DNA of 64,000 nt from Arenicola marina (Eukaryota > Annelida > Polychaeta > Arenicolidae). How positions within the stretch are numbered: the stretch's first letter is position 1; each line of letters opens with the position of its first letter. The stretch covers positions 6,622,039-6,686,038 of the forward strand of contig OZ025249.1 in assembly GCA_964019135.1 (NCBI GenBank). The letters are read 5' to 3'. Below the pieces are notes generated by a model. That model was not told the origin of the DNA, did no database searches, and was given only the letters and a program-made list of their open reading frames with translations. Both the position numbers and the translations under genes were made by a program. Positions 33,062 to 45,633 of this stretch are shown here, in pieces.

Positions 33062-34817
33062 AGGGTAGCTCACACTGTGCCGGTTCATAGTCCCGGTTTA
33101 CCCCGGTTCTGAAAACCGGGGACAACCTTGGACAACCCGGTGCAACCGTAGCGAGTCCGTAGTCAATCCGGGGTAATCCGGGGTGTACTGTGGTGAACCG
33201 TAGGTCGCCCCGGTGGTTTTGAACTGTTCAAAACTACCGGCATGAACCGAGACCGAGCCCCGGTATTTTCAAACCGTGTGAAACCTTAGTGCCACCGTAG
33301 TACAACCGGGCTTCACCGTAGTACCACCGTGCAAGCTACCGGGGCTATCCGTAGGCAACCGGGGGTGACCGTGGCGTTCTGGGGCCACGGTGAGTCACGG
33401 CAGCACTAGGTTAGTATAAAAGTGGGATAACATGTGTTTCAAATCACTTGGTGCTTCATCCCTGGAAGGAGACGCATCATAGCTCTTGTCGCCAACAACT
33501 TGAACAGACTGCTGGAACAGACTTCAGCTGATGAACTGGCAACTGCAGTTGAACAGACAGCAGGCTACAAACAACATGGCGATGCTCTAAGTTATTCAAC
33601 AAAACAGAAGAATGAAAACAATAAGGGCCAGAAAACAGAGAACTGTGTGGGTGACACCTTGGGCCGAGAGGCGAGTGACACTTGGGCAGTACACACGTCT
33701 GATGAACGAATTGTGTGTTGAAGATGTTCCAGAACTTCCTACGTGTGGATTCAGAAATGTTTAAAGAACTACTCCTACGACTGGAGAACAGAATCACGAA
33801 GCAAGGCCCATGGTTTCGCAAGGCTCTAGAACCTGGGTTGAAGTTGAAGGCCATAACACTGAGGTACCTAGCCTCAGGTGATAACTACCACTCACTCGTG
33901 TATGGCATCCGGGTACCTGACAACACCATTTCGCTGTTAATTCGTGAAGTGTTCCATAATTGTATCGGTGCTCTGGATGGCAAACACATAGCCGATAGGT
34001 GTCCAAACAAAGAGGAATCAATCTATTACAACTACAAGGGCTTCCATGCGATCATCCTCGTGGCTCTGGTGGACGCAGACTACAAATTCACCTGGGTGGA
34101 CGTTGGTGCCAATGGATCTTCCGGAGATGCCCAGGTATTCAACAATTCACACATGAAGGAGGCCATTGAGGAAAGAACCATAGGACTCCCCCCTCCCAAT
34201 GCACTGGCTGGGGATGACAAGGACATACCATACTTCATAGCTGCTGATGACGCCTTCGCCATGAGGACCTGGCTCATGAAACTCACTAATGATGAGCGAA
34301 TCTTCACTTACCGGCTGTCTAGGGCTCAGAGGATAGTTGAAAACGCTTTCGGCATCCTAGCACACACGTTCAGGTGCCTGCTGACAACCATGAGGCAACG
34401 CCCTGACACGGTTACCGTAGCGTCACCGTAGTGAGACCGTAGTGAAACCGTGGCACGACCGGGCACAACCGTAGTACTACCTTGGTGGACCGTAGCATAA
34501 CCTTGGTGGACCTTAACATAACCTTGGTAAACCGGGACAAACCGTGGTGATACCTTAGTGGTACCTGGATGAACCTTGGCTTACCGTGATGATCCGTAGT
34601 CAAGCCTTAGTAAGACCGTAGTAGCACCTGCATCCACCGTGGTGACACCTTGATGTACCGTAGCATACCGTACCAGCACCGTAGTAACACCGTGGCCTAC
34701 TGTTTTCGCGTCAAAATGTTGCGAGATGGCCCCGGTTCGTCCCGGTATGTCGACCGGGAAGAACCGGGGAGGACCGGAGTAAACCCTAGCCAACACCGGC
34801 ACAGTGTGAGCTAGGCT
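33062..34817 (+). mobile_element. PIF/Harbinger DNA transposon with decayed transposase
   Basis: Inverted ends start AGGGTAGCTCACACTGTGCC on the left and AGCCTAGCTCACACTGTGCC in reverse complement on the right (about 23 bp, two mismatches), flanked on both sides by TTA, the usual Harbinger target. Subterminal regions (33075-33410 and 34405-34720) are packed with ACCGTAGT, ACCGTGGT and CCGGGG motifs at about 11-bp steps. The transposase remnant lies between them. The second gene typical of this superfamily, a Myb-like protein, was not seen. Confidence 0.85.
33715..34431 (+). pseudogene. Harbinger transposase (DDE_Tnp_4) remnant
   Basis: 238 codons resembling the HARBI1-like nuclease: NFLRVDSEMFKELLLRLENR near the N-terminus, then CIGALDGKH, YYNYKGFHAIILVALVDADY, GSSGDAQVF, FIAADDAFAMRTWLM and YRLSRAQRIVENAFGILA. 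The DDE motif blocks are visible. Compared with the family, a stretch of some 30-40 residues is missing before CIGALDGKH, the loop after RTWLM is shortened and the C-terminus runs straight into the subterminal repeat. An upstream frame (33434-33721) seems to hold part of the N-terminus, out of frame. Hence it is most likely non-functional. Confidence 0.85.
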
Positions 34818-37800
34818 TTAGGGATTTAAAAAGAACAAATGATGTCAACATTGAAAACAAGTGATGTCCAAACGTTGACGAGATGCATTGCATTGTTGTT
34901 TTGATCATTTATACGTATACACGTTAATTTGATTGGGGTACCATGCGATATCACCATTGAACGGCTCAATTTGCGAAGAGTAAAGAGTAAAGAGAAAAGT
35001 GGACACCTTAGCAGGTTAAAATGGTTGAAGGCGACTGACATTCCTTCCCCCAACGTGATGACGTTCAAATAGCGCGGTCTCCGGTGGTGACGTCCTTTAG
35101 AGGTGTTTTACGTGCTTACCGAGGTTATGTTATATTTTCCCGCAGCTTCTGTCATGTTTACTGACTTTTTTAGTCCTTGTATTGCGTGTCACACTAAGAT
35201 TAATGGGGTGGGAGATTCGTGCTACGTAGGCCTATCAAGTCTTCAATCTTCCTTTTCTCGCAGCACTCAATACGTCCGTATTGTGATGTGAAAACCATTC
35301 ATTTTTATCTTATGTGATATAGATATTTTGTGCCAGACGGTTGCGTCCTTTGAGTGACAACCGTAAACGATTTGTGTCTTTGGGGCAATGGGTGGCGACA
35401 GAATAATAACTATAGATTTATTACTGCACATTGCGGGACATGTTTAGCTCCAGGGAGGCATTATCTCCCCGGTACAATGGGCAATATACCCGTGTACACA
35501 CTACCCTGCACAACCCATAAGACGGACAAGCTTCCTCTCAGTGCTAATGTCATTCTGCGCCCCTAGTATATGACGAGTGTCGAATTCTTACACTGTTTGT
35601 CATTTGATACTCATTAAAACGGAAATTGTGTTCTCTATAATTTTAAATAATATCATAGGGTATCCCTTACATAGCTGTAGTACCCACAGATAACACTGTA
35701 GCTGGAGAAGATGAATGTCATTTCTCATCATTTGCGAAATATAGAGAAATCCGTTTCCAGTAGCTACCATGTTTAATGAGCTAAAAAAAATCCAATCTCG
35801 GCCCGTTTGTATATAATGTACACAGTTGCCTTAGTCTTATTTGTGTGTGTATTTGTGTTATGTTCTATGTACCGAGAGTCCAGGACCCATGTTTTACAAC
35901 GAAGACCACTAATACTACTTCAAACAAGAACCTACCCATACTAATAGAATAAACTGAAAGTTCATTCGGTAATACAATCACTTCTACTTGACGAATAAAA
36001 TTAATAATATCTAACGCGCAAGAAAAGTTGTCCGCCATCAGTAATGATTAAAATAGAAGACTTAGGCACCATTTCATACTTCGATTACCCATCTATTTAT
36101 AAAATGCAGGACACCCCATCAGCATCGGACATCTTTGAAAGCTGCATTTATAACGATCTATCATCATGCATAATGTAAATGCTGCATTTGTCATGCACCC
36201 CATGACCATTTCATGAATTCTCTTTTCTGTCGTCCAAGGCACTCTTCCTTCCTTTACCCCTTATTTGCTCTCATCAAACAAGTCGCCTCCACTGTTCTTT
36301 GTGTTCACTCGTTTGGTAATCCCTAGTCCCTACCCCCCGTCCCCTTCCCTCCCGCACACCCCACCCTTTCCCGTGTCACAAGACACACACATAAACCCAC
36401 TGAGTTGCCTTACATTAGGCCACACTAATTGCGTCTCACAGCAGCTGCGAGGCTCACAGGGGCAGCTCAGGCCTGGACTGGACTAGTGGTGGTGTAGGTC
36501 ACTGAGGTACCCTGAACAACAGAACACATCAAGCTTCGACGACCAGCAGGCCATCATGAGCCAGAAAGGTCTCCCGAAGTCAGCTTGGTGGACTCATTTG
36601 ATTTTTTGTAAAATCCTTTATTTATTACCAATCAACGTCAATGTACATGCGCTAGTAACATAAGACTGATAAAACAGAAAATATTATATTTAAAACAGAA
36701 GATAAGATATAATTCATGTAGCAATTTGCATGCGTAGTTAAGCCGTGTTTATTTATTTGTTCCGTATTGTCTAATTCATGCTTTAAAAACCGAATGCGGT
36801 TTTTCTTATCATTCAATTTTTCAAATTTATTATTATTTATCAATATACATGTATATATTTTATATATGATGAAACAAACAACCGAAATCACTACATCTTC
36901 ACACCTGTTTCCGCAGCAAATTAGAATTTGATCTGGTATTAAATTTCTTCCAACAAGGTCAGATACAGCCTTCACATTGTGGAAATTTTAATAGTTAAAC
37001 TCGGAGAGTAGTGATCTGGAATATCGATCACTTTTCTCCTTCAGGCAACGCCAATTTCAAAACCTGCGTTCTCCCCACACGAGTCATGGAACGCTTTAGA
37101 AGGCAGGGTTTTTTTCTTACTTACTTCCTATAATATGCTGTTGAGATGCGTTGACTTCAAAGAAACAAGAGATAATTATTACCAAACAACAAATTTAAGA
37201 CAACTATTTAATACCGTACCAAATCAAAAGATTTTAGACTATTTATCTGCAATAAATCTAGTCAAATATATGTGAAATCTAGTCAACATATACTGCCAAA
37301 CAGTACATTTATCTGTATTAATCTGGTTTTAGAAACCAACATAAACATTCATGGTTTTATATTCTGACAATTTCTTGACTGTCTTTTCATCATTCTTTAC
37401 TTTTTCTCTACTATAATACTTCATATCCTCAGGGTTTTATACCTATTGGTCGTTTCCGCATTGACTGCATTCATGGTTTTATTCATATGTACTTGACCCT
37501 TTATCATTTTTGCAATTGTTTTATCTTCAATATCACATGTATTAATTTTCAGGGTTTTAGTATTGACTACCGAGTCATTTAAATTTTGAAGAACCAGTAT
37601 GGCACGATATAGCCTTATAGGCTAAAAGTGCCGTTAAACCCCAATGAAATCAAAATCAAACCTACAATATGCATATGAAAATGTTAATTTTTTGCATGCA
37701 GCTGTGAATACGTATAATGAAGTTAGTCATCATGCATACAGCTGTGAGTACGTGAGTAGGCCTATGATGTCACAATACACACAACTGAATATGCAGGCAT

Positions 37801-38721
37801 GATGACGTCACCATGATGCACACAGAGCTGGTACCACGTGTGTATGATGAGATCAGACGTTCTAATTGGTAACCCCGTGCCTCCCCCCCCCTCCACCTCC
37901 CCCCAGACCATACTAAACATGATAATTTATTCAGAAAAATAAACGTACAATGTGAGTTAGAACATTTCTTTATATCCTGATGATTTAAAAACGAATGTGC
38001 TGTGGAAACTTGGATCTCTGACGAAGTCAAAGGCGATATGCATCCAATCGCTCTGTTCCACGCAACATCGGTTTAAAGGTGTCCACAGGAACCAACCCTT
38101 TCATCAATCACAAATCTGAAATCAATATATCGCACTTTCCGGGCGAAGAGGTACGGACGCAAGCATAGACACTGTTCCTCGTGTTATCTATGTTTACCGC
38201 CCGCCATATCATGTCGACCGAGGCAATACATACATTCTGAGTAGTTTTAACAACGTTCACATTGTTTTTCCCCGAGGCAGGGTTTCCACTTGGCTGGAAC
38301 TATCCACATTGTCAAAGGAAATATCTGTCTCTGTTAGTTTGTTCATTCTTTAGGTCAGTTGCCCATTTAGTTTCTTGTAGTATAATTTTCCACCAACACG
38401 TCTGCTTTACTGGGGGGGAATCATAATTGGAAGCGATGTACGTGGACCTATGATGTCAGTGAGATATATATGGGCAGTACGTAGATAAACGATATCTGGC
38501 AAATGATCGAAAAATATACTAAGCTTAGTCGCTACGCCAGCGATGGAGACCGTAATCTGGCAGAAGGTTGGCGATGAAAGAAGCTACATACTCATATACT
38601 GATGCACTTGATCAGAAAAGAACACCCATTGGTTGCCAGATGCAAAATCTGCATGCATTATGTCATTATGCCATGACCGACAAACTATCATGAATTTATG
38701 TAATCATGTTCTAGTGGACCA
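34818..38721. other. intergenic, no gene recognised
   Basis: AT-rich DNA with no recognisable exon. GTGCCGTTAAACCCCAATGA at 37630 has the look of a short-element tail, but no body could be defined. Confidence 0.5.
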
Positions 38722-39157
38722 CAGGGGCGGATCTAGGAATTTGCCAAGGGGGGGGGGGGGGGTTGCTCTCTGAAACTTCCGACCGAGGAGTATGCGCTCT
38801 GAAAAACGTCCGACCGGGGGGGGGGGGGCCAGGGCGGGCAAGCCGACTTTAACAGTGCATGTTCAGGCTCCCAAGGGGACTGTTGCACTAAAAACTTGCG
38901 ACGGTGGGGGCGGGAGGGGGGGGGGGTGCTCTGAAGACTTGTGACCGCGGAGGGGACAGGGGCTCTGAAAAACTTGCGACCGGGGGGGGTGCTCGGAGAA
39001 CTCGACTTTAACAGTGTACGTTCAGCTTCCCAAGGGGGGGGGGGTTACTCTCTAAAGACTTGGGACTTTAACATGTATGTTAACATGGATGTTGTATGTT
39101 CTTGCTCCCAAGGAACCCCCCTAAGCCCCGCCCCCCACCCCCCTAGGTCCGCCACTG
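38722..39157. mobile_element. G-rich hAT-like non-autonomous element
   Basis: The left end is CAGGGGCGGATCTAGG and the right end, in reverse complement, CAGTGGCGGACCTAGG. These inverted ends are widespread in hAT-type miniature elements. TGGACCA flanks both sides (38715-38721 and 39155-39161, overlapping the right end by up to three bases). The interior has four or so repeats of GCTCTGAAAAACTTGCGACC followed by long G-runs. There is no coding capacity. Confidence 0.65.
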
Positions 39158-40918
39158 GACCAACCTTCAATATGTTACAACATGATAAATAGATAATATG
39201 ACAACTAAAGTGTTTATTGCATAATTCCTACCAAATATATCTAGACGCCACGGAAACTCTCCCCAGCTAACAAGCTAACGTCAAGACAAGGGTTTTCGGG
39301 TTTGGTTTTGGTTGAGGTAACGTGAAAATGTATGTTTTTTTTTGCTTTTCCCGAACGTTTTCTGATAACATTGTCCGACATTCAGTCCAGTATTAAAATT
39401 GTGTGCCTTCTGTCAGAAACGACTGCGTATAGATCTATGATGAATCAATCATAAGGATGATTGACAAATACAATCAATTACATGACATTTAAAAAAAAAA
39501 ATTTACCATATGAGTTGAGGACAAAATCTAGGCATAGCTCTATTCCTTATCTATAAACTGAGGCACGTCTGAACAATTGTTTATCTGTAGTTCGATACGT
39601 ATCCTCACAATACATGACCTGCCATACTATTTAATAGAGCAGACGATGTTGCTTTTACTGTTCTCTTGCTACTTCAAGATCATTCAACTGCCACCTTATT
39701 GGTTCAAAATCAAGGTCAAGTTGGAAAAGTCTATGGCGTCATTTGACGAGAGTACCAAGGTTGAATGCAATGGTCAGGGGCAAGGGGTCAGGGGGTAGTG
39801 GTTGATCTGCTGTACCCACTTTTGCAGGAGGCGTTTGCTTTCGTGCAGTGAACACAAATTTAGCATTAGGCCTAATTGATACTATAAACTGATTTCCAGT
39901 TCACTCTGGGTAACTTTAGTTATGTTTCGATGATTAAAAACAGAGTTAGTAATAAAACGTTACAACGGAATTCAAACCTATGACCCCTCACAGAGATGTA
40001 AATAGTATCGCCCAGTGACGTCACAGTAAACAATGAATGGCCATCAAGCCGATCGCCTGCTTCGAAGCGCAGCAAGCAACGTTGGCCTATATTTTAATTG
40101 CAGGTGTCTCAGGAAACGTGAGTTGGTACACACTAATTTCGCCCCAACTATAAGTTCATACAAAACTGTTTTTCACACAAATCAGTGAATATTTTCTCGT
40201 AAATTCAGAAATTTCGATGTCTGAAGAGTTTTCGTGGCGACTATAGTGTGCAATAAGAAGTAGGGAATGTTGCAAGTGGTCTATTTGTGGCTGTATGGTA
40301 TGGGGAAGGGTGTAGCATAGAAATATTGTACGTTAGTGGTAACTTAAGTAATCAACATGTGGACATTGTTTTTGCCCTTGAACACGAAGATAAATTTGAT
40401 AATATATAAATGATTTGAGTGTCAATCAGCATTCGCAAGATTACAGAATATATGTCTTTATATTCTCTTTATATTCTCTTTTATACCTGCATAATTATGT
40501 CTGTGCTCAAAGGGAGAAACAACAAATCAGCTCATCGGTTGACGAGAACAACCTTCTTTCAGACAGATCAGCGTGTTATTTGTGTGTGGCACTGAATGTG
40601 AAAACGACGACAGAGAATGAACTGTCTGACCTGGCTGGTCTGTTGTTACCAAACTACTCACTGACCAAGCACAATAGCCATGTCATTATTTGAGCAGATC
40701 CTTTGTCTTAATTCTGTCCTGGTCCTCGTTACTGGTGAATTGCTCACCCGGCAACCGACAGTCTAGACCACCGTCTGGTCTGCTTAAGGATACATGATGC
40801 AGTTTTTTATGTTTTCACCCACGTTTTTATAATGTTCACACCATTTGAGCCTTGAGGAGCATTATATCCTGAGCTCCAAGATAAAAAATAATGTCACCAT
40901 GCTCGTTATAGAGCTAAA
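39158..40918. other. intergenic, nothing recognised
   Basis: No exon, element or array could be supported. Short open frames have no family resemblance. Confidence 0.5.
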
Positions 40919-40920
40919 AA

Positions 40921-41092
40921 ACACCCAGTCCACACCGCTTCCACGGCCCGTTAACATGGCGCCCAGTCCATACCGCTTCCACGGACCGTTAACAAGGCGC
41001 CCAGTCTACACCGCTTCCACGGCCCGTTTACATGGCGCCCAGTCCACACCGCTTCCACGGCCCGTTAACATGGCGCCCAGTCCACACCTTGT
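40921..41092. repeat. about 39-bp tandem repeat
   Basis: Four copies of a unit containing CCCAGTCCACACCGCTTCCA and CGGCCCGTTAACATGGCG. Copies differ by a few substitutions. Confidence 0.92.
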
Positions 41093-41361
41093 GCTGCAGC
41101 GCACACCATGAAGCCAATTTGAAGTTGTCCTCGCCGCATAACATGGCATCCCACCATTATGATAAATCATATCCACTATCGCAGGATAAGTATGTAGGCC
41201 CATTATGGATTTCTGGGCTGAAAGCGTTCCGCCATAGCTTGTGCGATAGGACGCTGCATTCTTTAACTTTTTTTTTTAAAATTTATTTTACTGTTAAAAA
41301 ACCGCAACGAAGAGATATATATGAATATACTTTTTGTTTGAAAATGACCTCCATCCTCGGC

Positions 41362-43195
41362 CCAGCCAGTGTTACAGTCAATTGGCTCAGCCAGTGTTAC
41401 AGTCAATCTGCCCAGCCAGTGTTAGTCAGTCCGCCCAGCCAGTGTTACAGTCAGTCCGCCCAGCCAGTGTTACAGTCAGTCAGCCCAGTCAGTGTTACAG
41501 TCAGTCCGCCCAGCCAGTGTTACTGTTAGTCCGCCCAGCCAGTGTTACAGTCAGTCCGCCCAGCCAGTGTTACAGTCCGCCCAGCCAGTGTTACAGTCAA
41601 TCTGCTCAGCCAGTGTTACAGTCAGTCCACCCAGCCAGTGTTACAGTCAGTTCGCACAGGTAGTGTTACAGTCAGTCCGCCCAGCCAGTGTTACAGTCAA
41701 TCTGCTCAGCCAGTGTTACAGTCAGTCCGCTCAGCCAATGTTACAGTCAGTCCGCCCAGCCAGCGTTACAATCAATCGGTTCAGGCAGTGTTACAGTCAG
41801 TTTGCCCAGCCAGTGTTACAGCTAGTCCGCCCAGCCAGTGTTACAGTCAGTCCGCTGAGCCAGTGTTAGTCAGTCCGCCCAGCCAGCGTTACAGTCAATC
41901 GGTTCAGCCAGTGTTGCAGTCAGTTCGCCTGGCCAGTGTTACAGTCAGTCCGCCCAGCCAGCGTTACAGTCAATCGGTTCAGCCAGTGTTACAGTCAGTT
42001 CGCCCAGCCAGTGTTACAGTCAGTCCACTCAGCCAGTGTTACAGTCAGTCCGCCCAGCCAGTGTTACAGTCAGTCCGCTCAGCCAGTGTTACAGTCAGTC
42101 CGCTCAGCCAGTGTTACAGTCAGTCCGCTCAGCCAGTGTTACAGTCAGTCCGCCCAGCCAGCGTTACAGTCAGTCCGCCCAGCCTGTGTTACAGTCAGTC
42201 CGCCCAGCCGGCGTTACAGTCAATCGGTTCAGCCAGTGTTACAGTCATTTCGCCCAGCCAGTGTTACAGTCCACTCAGCCAGTGTTACAGTCTGCTCAGC
42301 CAGTGTTACAGTCAGTCCGCCCAGCTAGCGTTACAGTCAGTCCGCCCAGCAAGTGTTACAGTCAATCCGCCCAGCCAGTGTTACAGTCAATCCGCCCAGC
42401 CAGTGTTACAGTCAGTCCGCACAGGCAGTGTTACAGTCAGTCCGCTCAGCCAGTGTTACAGTCAGTCCGCTCAGCCTGTGTTACAGTCAGTCCACCCAGC
42501 CGGTGTTACAGTCAGTCCGCCTAGCCAGTGTTACAGTCAGTCCGCCCAGCCAGTGTTACAGTCAGTCCGCCTAGCCAGTGTTACAGTCAATCTGCTCAGC
42601 CAGTGTTACAGTCAGTCCACCTAGCCAGTGTTACAGTCAGTCCGCCCAGCCAGTGTTGCAGTCAGTCCGCCCAGCCAGTGTTACAGTCAGTCCGCCCAGC
42701 CAGTGTTACAATCAGTCCACCTAGCCAGTGTTACAGTCAGTCCACCTAGCCAGTGTTACAGTCAGTCCACCTAGCCAGTGTTACAGTCAGTCCGCCCAGC
42801 CAGTGTTACAGTCAGTCCGCTCAGCCAGTGTTACAGTCAGTCCGCCCAGCCAGTGTTACAGTCAGTCCGCCCAGCCAGTGTTACAGTCAGTCTGCACAGG
42901 CAGTGTTACCGTCAGTCCACCTAGCCAGTGTTACAGTCAGTCCGCCCAGCCGGTGTTACAGTCAGTCCGCTCAGCCAGTGTTACAGTCAGTCCGCCCAGC
43001 CAGTGTTACAGTCAGTCCGCCCAGCCAGTGTTACAGTCAGTCCGCACAGGCAGTGTTACAGTCAGTCCGCCCAGCCAGTGTTACAGTCAGTCCGCCCAGC
43101 CAGTGTTACAGTCAGTCCGCCCAGCCAGTGTTACAGTCAGTCCGCTCAACCACTGTTACAGTCAATCCGCACAGGCAGTGTTACAGTTAGTCCTA
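41362..43195. repeat. 25-bp minisatellite, about 1.8 kb
   Basis: About 73 copies of CAGTCCGCCCAGCCAGTGTTACAGT-like units, with variants CTCAGC, CACAGG and CACCTAG in the middle. Because 25 leaves remainder one modulo three, all three plus frames read the same SVRPASVTVSPPSQCYSQSA peptide cycle, so the overlapping long frames are artefacts of the array. Confidence 0.95.
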
Positions 43196-43623
43196 ACATG
43201 TCGAACGGGGCAAGTTGCTGATCCAGTTTATAAAGCACAGTTTGGAATAAAAATACTGAGAATCTTGGAGTAATATCGCTTTCTTTTTCTCCATAAAATA
43301 AAGTTACATATAATAGGTCCTTATAATAAGTAATAAGTCCGTTATGCTTTTCCGATGCATACTTCGTGCATTGGTGGATGCGTTATATCATATTGCGATA
43401 TTACACTAGAACAACATATATTCAAGCGGAACATGAGCATCGCCTATCAAATTAAATGCCTACGTTGACCACGACAGGCTTTTCGCCAGCATGATCACAA
43501 CCTACTAGGTGACAACACAAGTTTGAGAGAAATAATGTGGTCAATGTCTTGTTCTTATTACTGTATGAGCGACTGGTTAGCTTGGGCCTGGGATTTTTCA
43601 GTACGAAGTTCAAGTTCAAATAT

Positions 43624-43686
43624 TTTGTATATTATATTATATTATATTATATTATATTATATTATATTATATTATATTATATTATA
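43624..43686. repeat. (ATATT)n microsatellite
   Basis: About twelve perfect pentanucleotide units. Confidence 0.95.
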
Positions 43687-43789
43687 GTAGTATAGTGATA
43701 TATACAGGATGTACCAACAATAGCAAATATCGGGTTGGCCCAGCCCTACGGGCTTACAAGTCACTCTAGTTTCAGGAATCTAGCATAAT

Positions 43790-44650
43790 CTCTGGTATTA
43801 TGCGGTATTATTATGCGGCCCTTTATCTTTTCTAAACAATGTCTGGTGTTTTGCTAATTGACGCGAACAATGGTTAAACATTAGTATGTGATCTCTATCT
43901 GAAGCTACTGAAGGTAGGGTATCGACTTTGGCGCAAGTGCCTCCAGGCAAGCCCGCTTCTCTAGGGGCACAATGGTAACAATGTTAAAATCCTTCGACGC
44001 ATGCTCCAACATTTGTTCGCGAAAATATGACTGCAACAATCTAGTGTTGACACACTTTCTTGATGTCAGAAGATAGAACAAGGTATAAAGAATACGTAAG
44101 CACTATTATTGTCGCGCCCACATTATAATAAAAGCTACAGTCGATTCCCTACTAACGTCGAAGGATTTTAACATTGTTACCGTTGTGCCCCTAGAGAATC
44201 GGGCTTGCCTGGGGGCACTTGCGCCAAAGTATCGATTATGTACATTATACAACCAGTCATTCCGAAATTCGTTATAAAGGTCACATTCCAATACAAAGTG
44301 AAGATCATCTTCTATCACGTTTTATTCACAAAATAAACATATGCGTTCTTCTCGCGGTGTGTTGTTAAATCGTCCCTCACTCAATCGAAATTGCATTTTA
44401 TTTCGAGTCATGTGAACTAGCCGTCGACCATGCAGTCCAGGGTTTTGCATGCAGTGAAACAGTGATAATTTTGGAAATAAAGCAGTGTTCGCACATCATC
44501 CAGCAGCATATCTTATGGTATTTACATGTGGTACAAATATCGACTTTTGACATTTGAGATCCAGCATGCTGCATGGCTATTCTATGAGAACTTGTGGCTA
44601 AACATTCTCAGCTTGCCGGTTGTGTCCATAACTTACAACGCAACTTAAAC
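43790..44650 (-). mobile_element. LINE 3' end, split by a MITE
   Basis: On the minus strand the part above 44228 reads MTRNKMQFRLSEGRF, NNTPREERICLFCE, then a TAA and NVIEDDLHFVLECDLYNEFR, the C-terminal zinc-binding motif of a LINE second reading frame. Below 43928 the frame resumes with LPSVASDRDHILMFNHCSRQ. The 300-bp element 43928-44227 separates the two halves and carries a target duplication, so the LINE is the older insertion. The outer limits are approximate. Confidence 0.65.
43928..44227. mobile_element. MULE-like MITE, 300-bp copy
   Basis: The ends are TTGGCGCAAGTGCC with long inverted repeats (at least 70 bp, to the GGATTTTAACATTGTTACC motif). The flanks GTATCGAC and GTATCGAT form a roughly 8-9-bp target duplication with one mismatch. 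It belongs to the same family as 53219-53270 and 58894-59618 and has no coding capacity. Confidence 0.85.
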
Positions 44651-44919
44651 TTAAATGGTAACAATGGTGCGTTTTAGCGCCGCATGTTGTCTATGTTACG
44701 TTCTGCAGTAAGTTAAAGTTCCATTTAGTCATTGTCAATAATTATTGGCAGCATCTCTCCATCACTGTTTTTCCCGCTTCTACGTTTAAATTCATATAAC
44801 ATCCAAGCGATAATTCCAAATGTTTACTAAATTGTGCCAGAACATTGGCTCCAGACCAACGAGTCTCCACGCCCTACCTGTCCACTTCGACCCCAACCCT
44901 TAGCATCCCTGCCTCCCCA

Positions 44920-45414
44920 CTACACCGGTCCACTACCCGCCCCCTCCCCGCCCGTCTCCCCACCCCCTTTGCTCTGCCTGCCGGCCAACTCCCCACCCAT
45001 CCCCTCCTCACCCGCCTCCCCACCCGCCCCCTCATCACCAGCCTCCCCACCCGCCCCCTCATCAGCAGCCTCCCCACCACCCTTGCCCTCCCCACGCGCC
45101 CCCTCATCACCAGCCTCCCCACCAACCTTGCCCTCCCGTCCGGCTACTTCCCCACCCGACTCCCCACCACTCTTTCCCTCCAGTCCGGCCTCCTCCCCAC
45201 CCGCCTCCCCACCCCCCTTGCCCTCCCGGCCGGCTGCCTGTCGCGCCATCTGCCGGAAGAGGACGACCGCCTTGACCGCCGTGGCTGGCCGCAGCTGGCT
45301 CTCCCGCCTCTTCAGGTCGTCACGGTGCAGGTTGATGGGCAGCCAATTCTCCACGAAGTCCTCCTTCAGCAACCATAGACGGCGCTGCAGCGACTCGTGG
45401 CAAGTCTGCGGACT
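44920..45414 (-). CDS. iGluR C-terminal tail exon
   Basis: Acceptor CCTCAG then SPQTCHESLQRRLWLLKEDF and ENWLPINLHRDDLKRRESQL, a basic, helical stretch. A low-complexity tail of glycine, glutamate and alanine follows (45240-44923), ending SGPV and TAG. A slightly later acceptor (start 45405) is also in frame. The tail DNA is a minisatellite of CCCACCCGCCCCCTCATC type, so tail length may vary between individuals. Confidence 0.85.
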   Translation of the reverse strand, partial: SPQTCHESLQRRLWLLKEDFVENWLPINLHRDDLKRRESQLRPATAVKAVVLFRQMARQAAGREGKGGGEAGGEEAGLEGKSGGESGGEVAGREGKVGGEAGDEGARGEGKGGGEAADEGAGGEAGDEGAGGEAGEEGMGGELAGRQSKGGGETGGEGAGSGPV

Positions 45415-45577
45415 CTGAGGTCCAGAAAAGAACCTTTTGAAGTGGGTGCGCCCCAGAATATTTACATCGTCTAAAGATACTGTGCGCATATATGGTATAG
45501 TTATATTATTATATTCTAAAAAATGCTCGCTTATATGGTTTAGTTATATTGTCTGTGCATAAAATATTAACATCTGC

Positions 45578-45633
<56 letters not shown>

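Noticed and set aside
41334-43273. overlapping frames of up to 360 codons with CYSQSAQPVLQ repeats
   Set aside because: The 25-bp unit makes all three frames equivalent. This is an array artefact.
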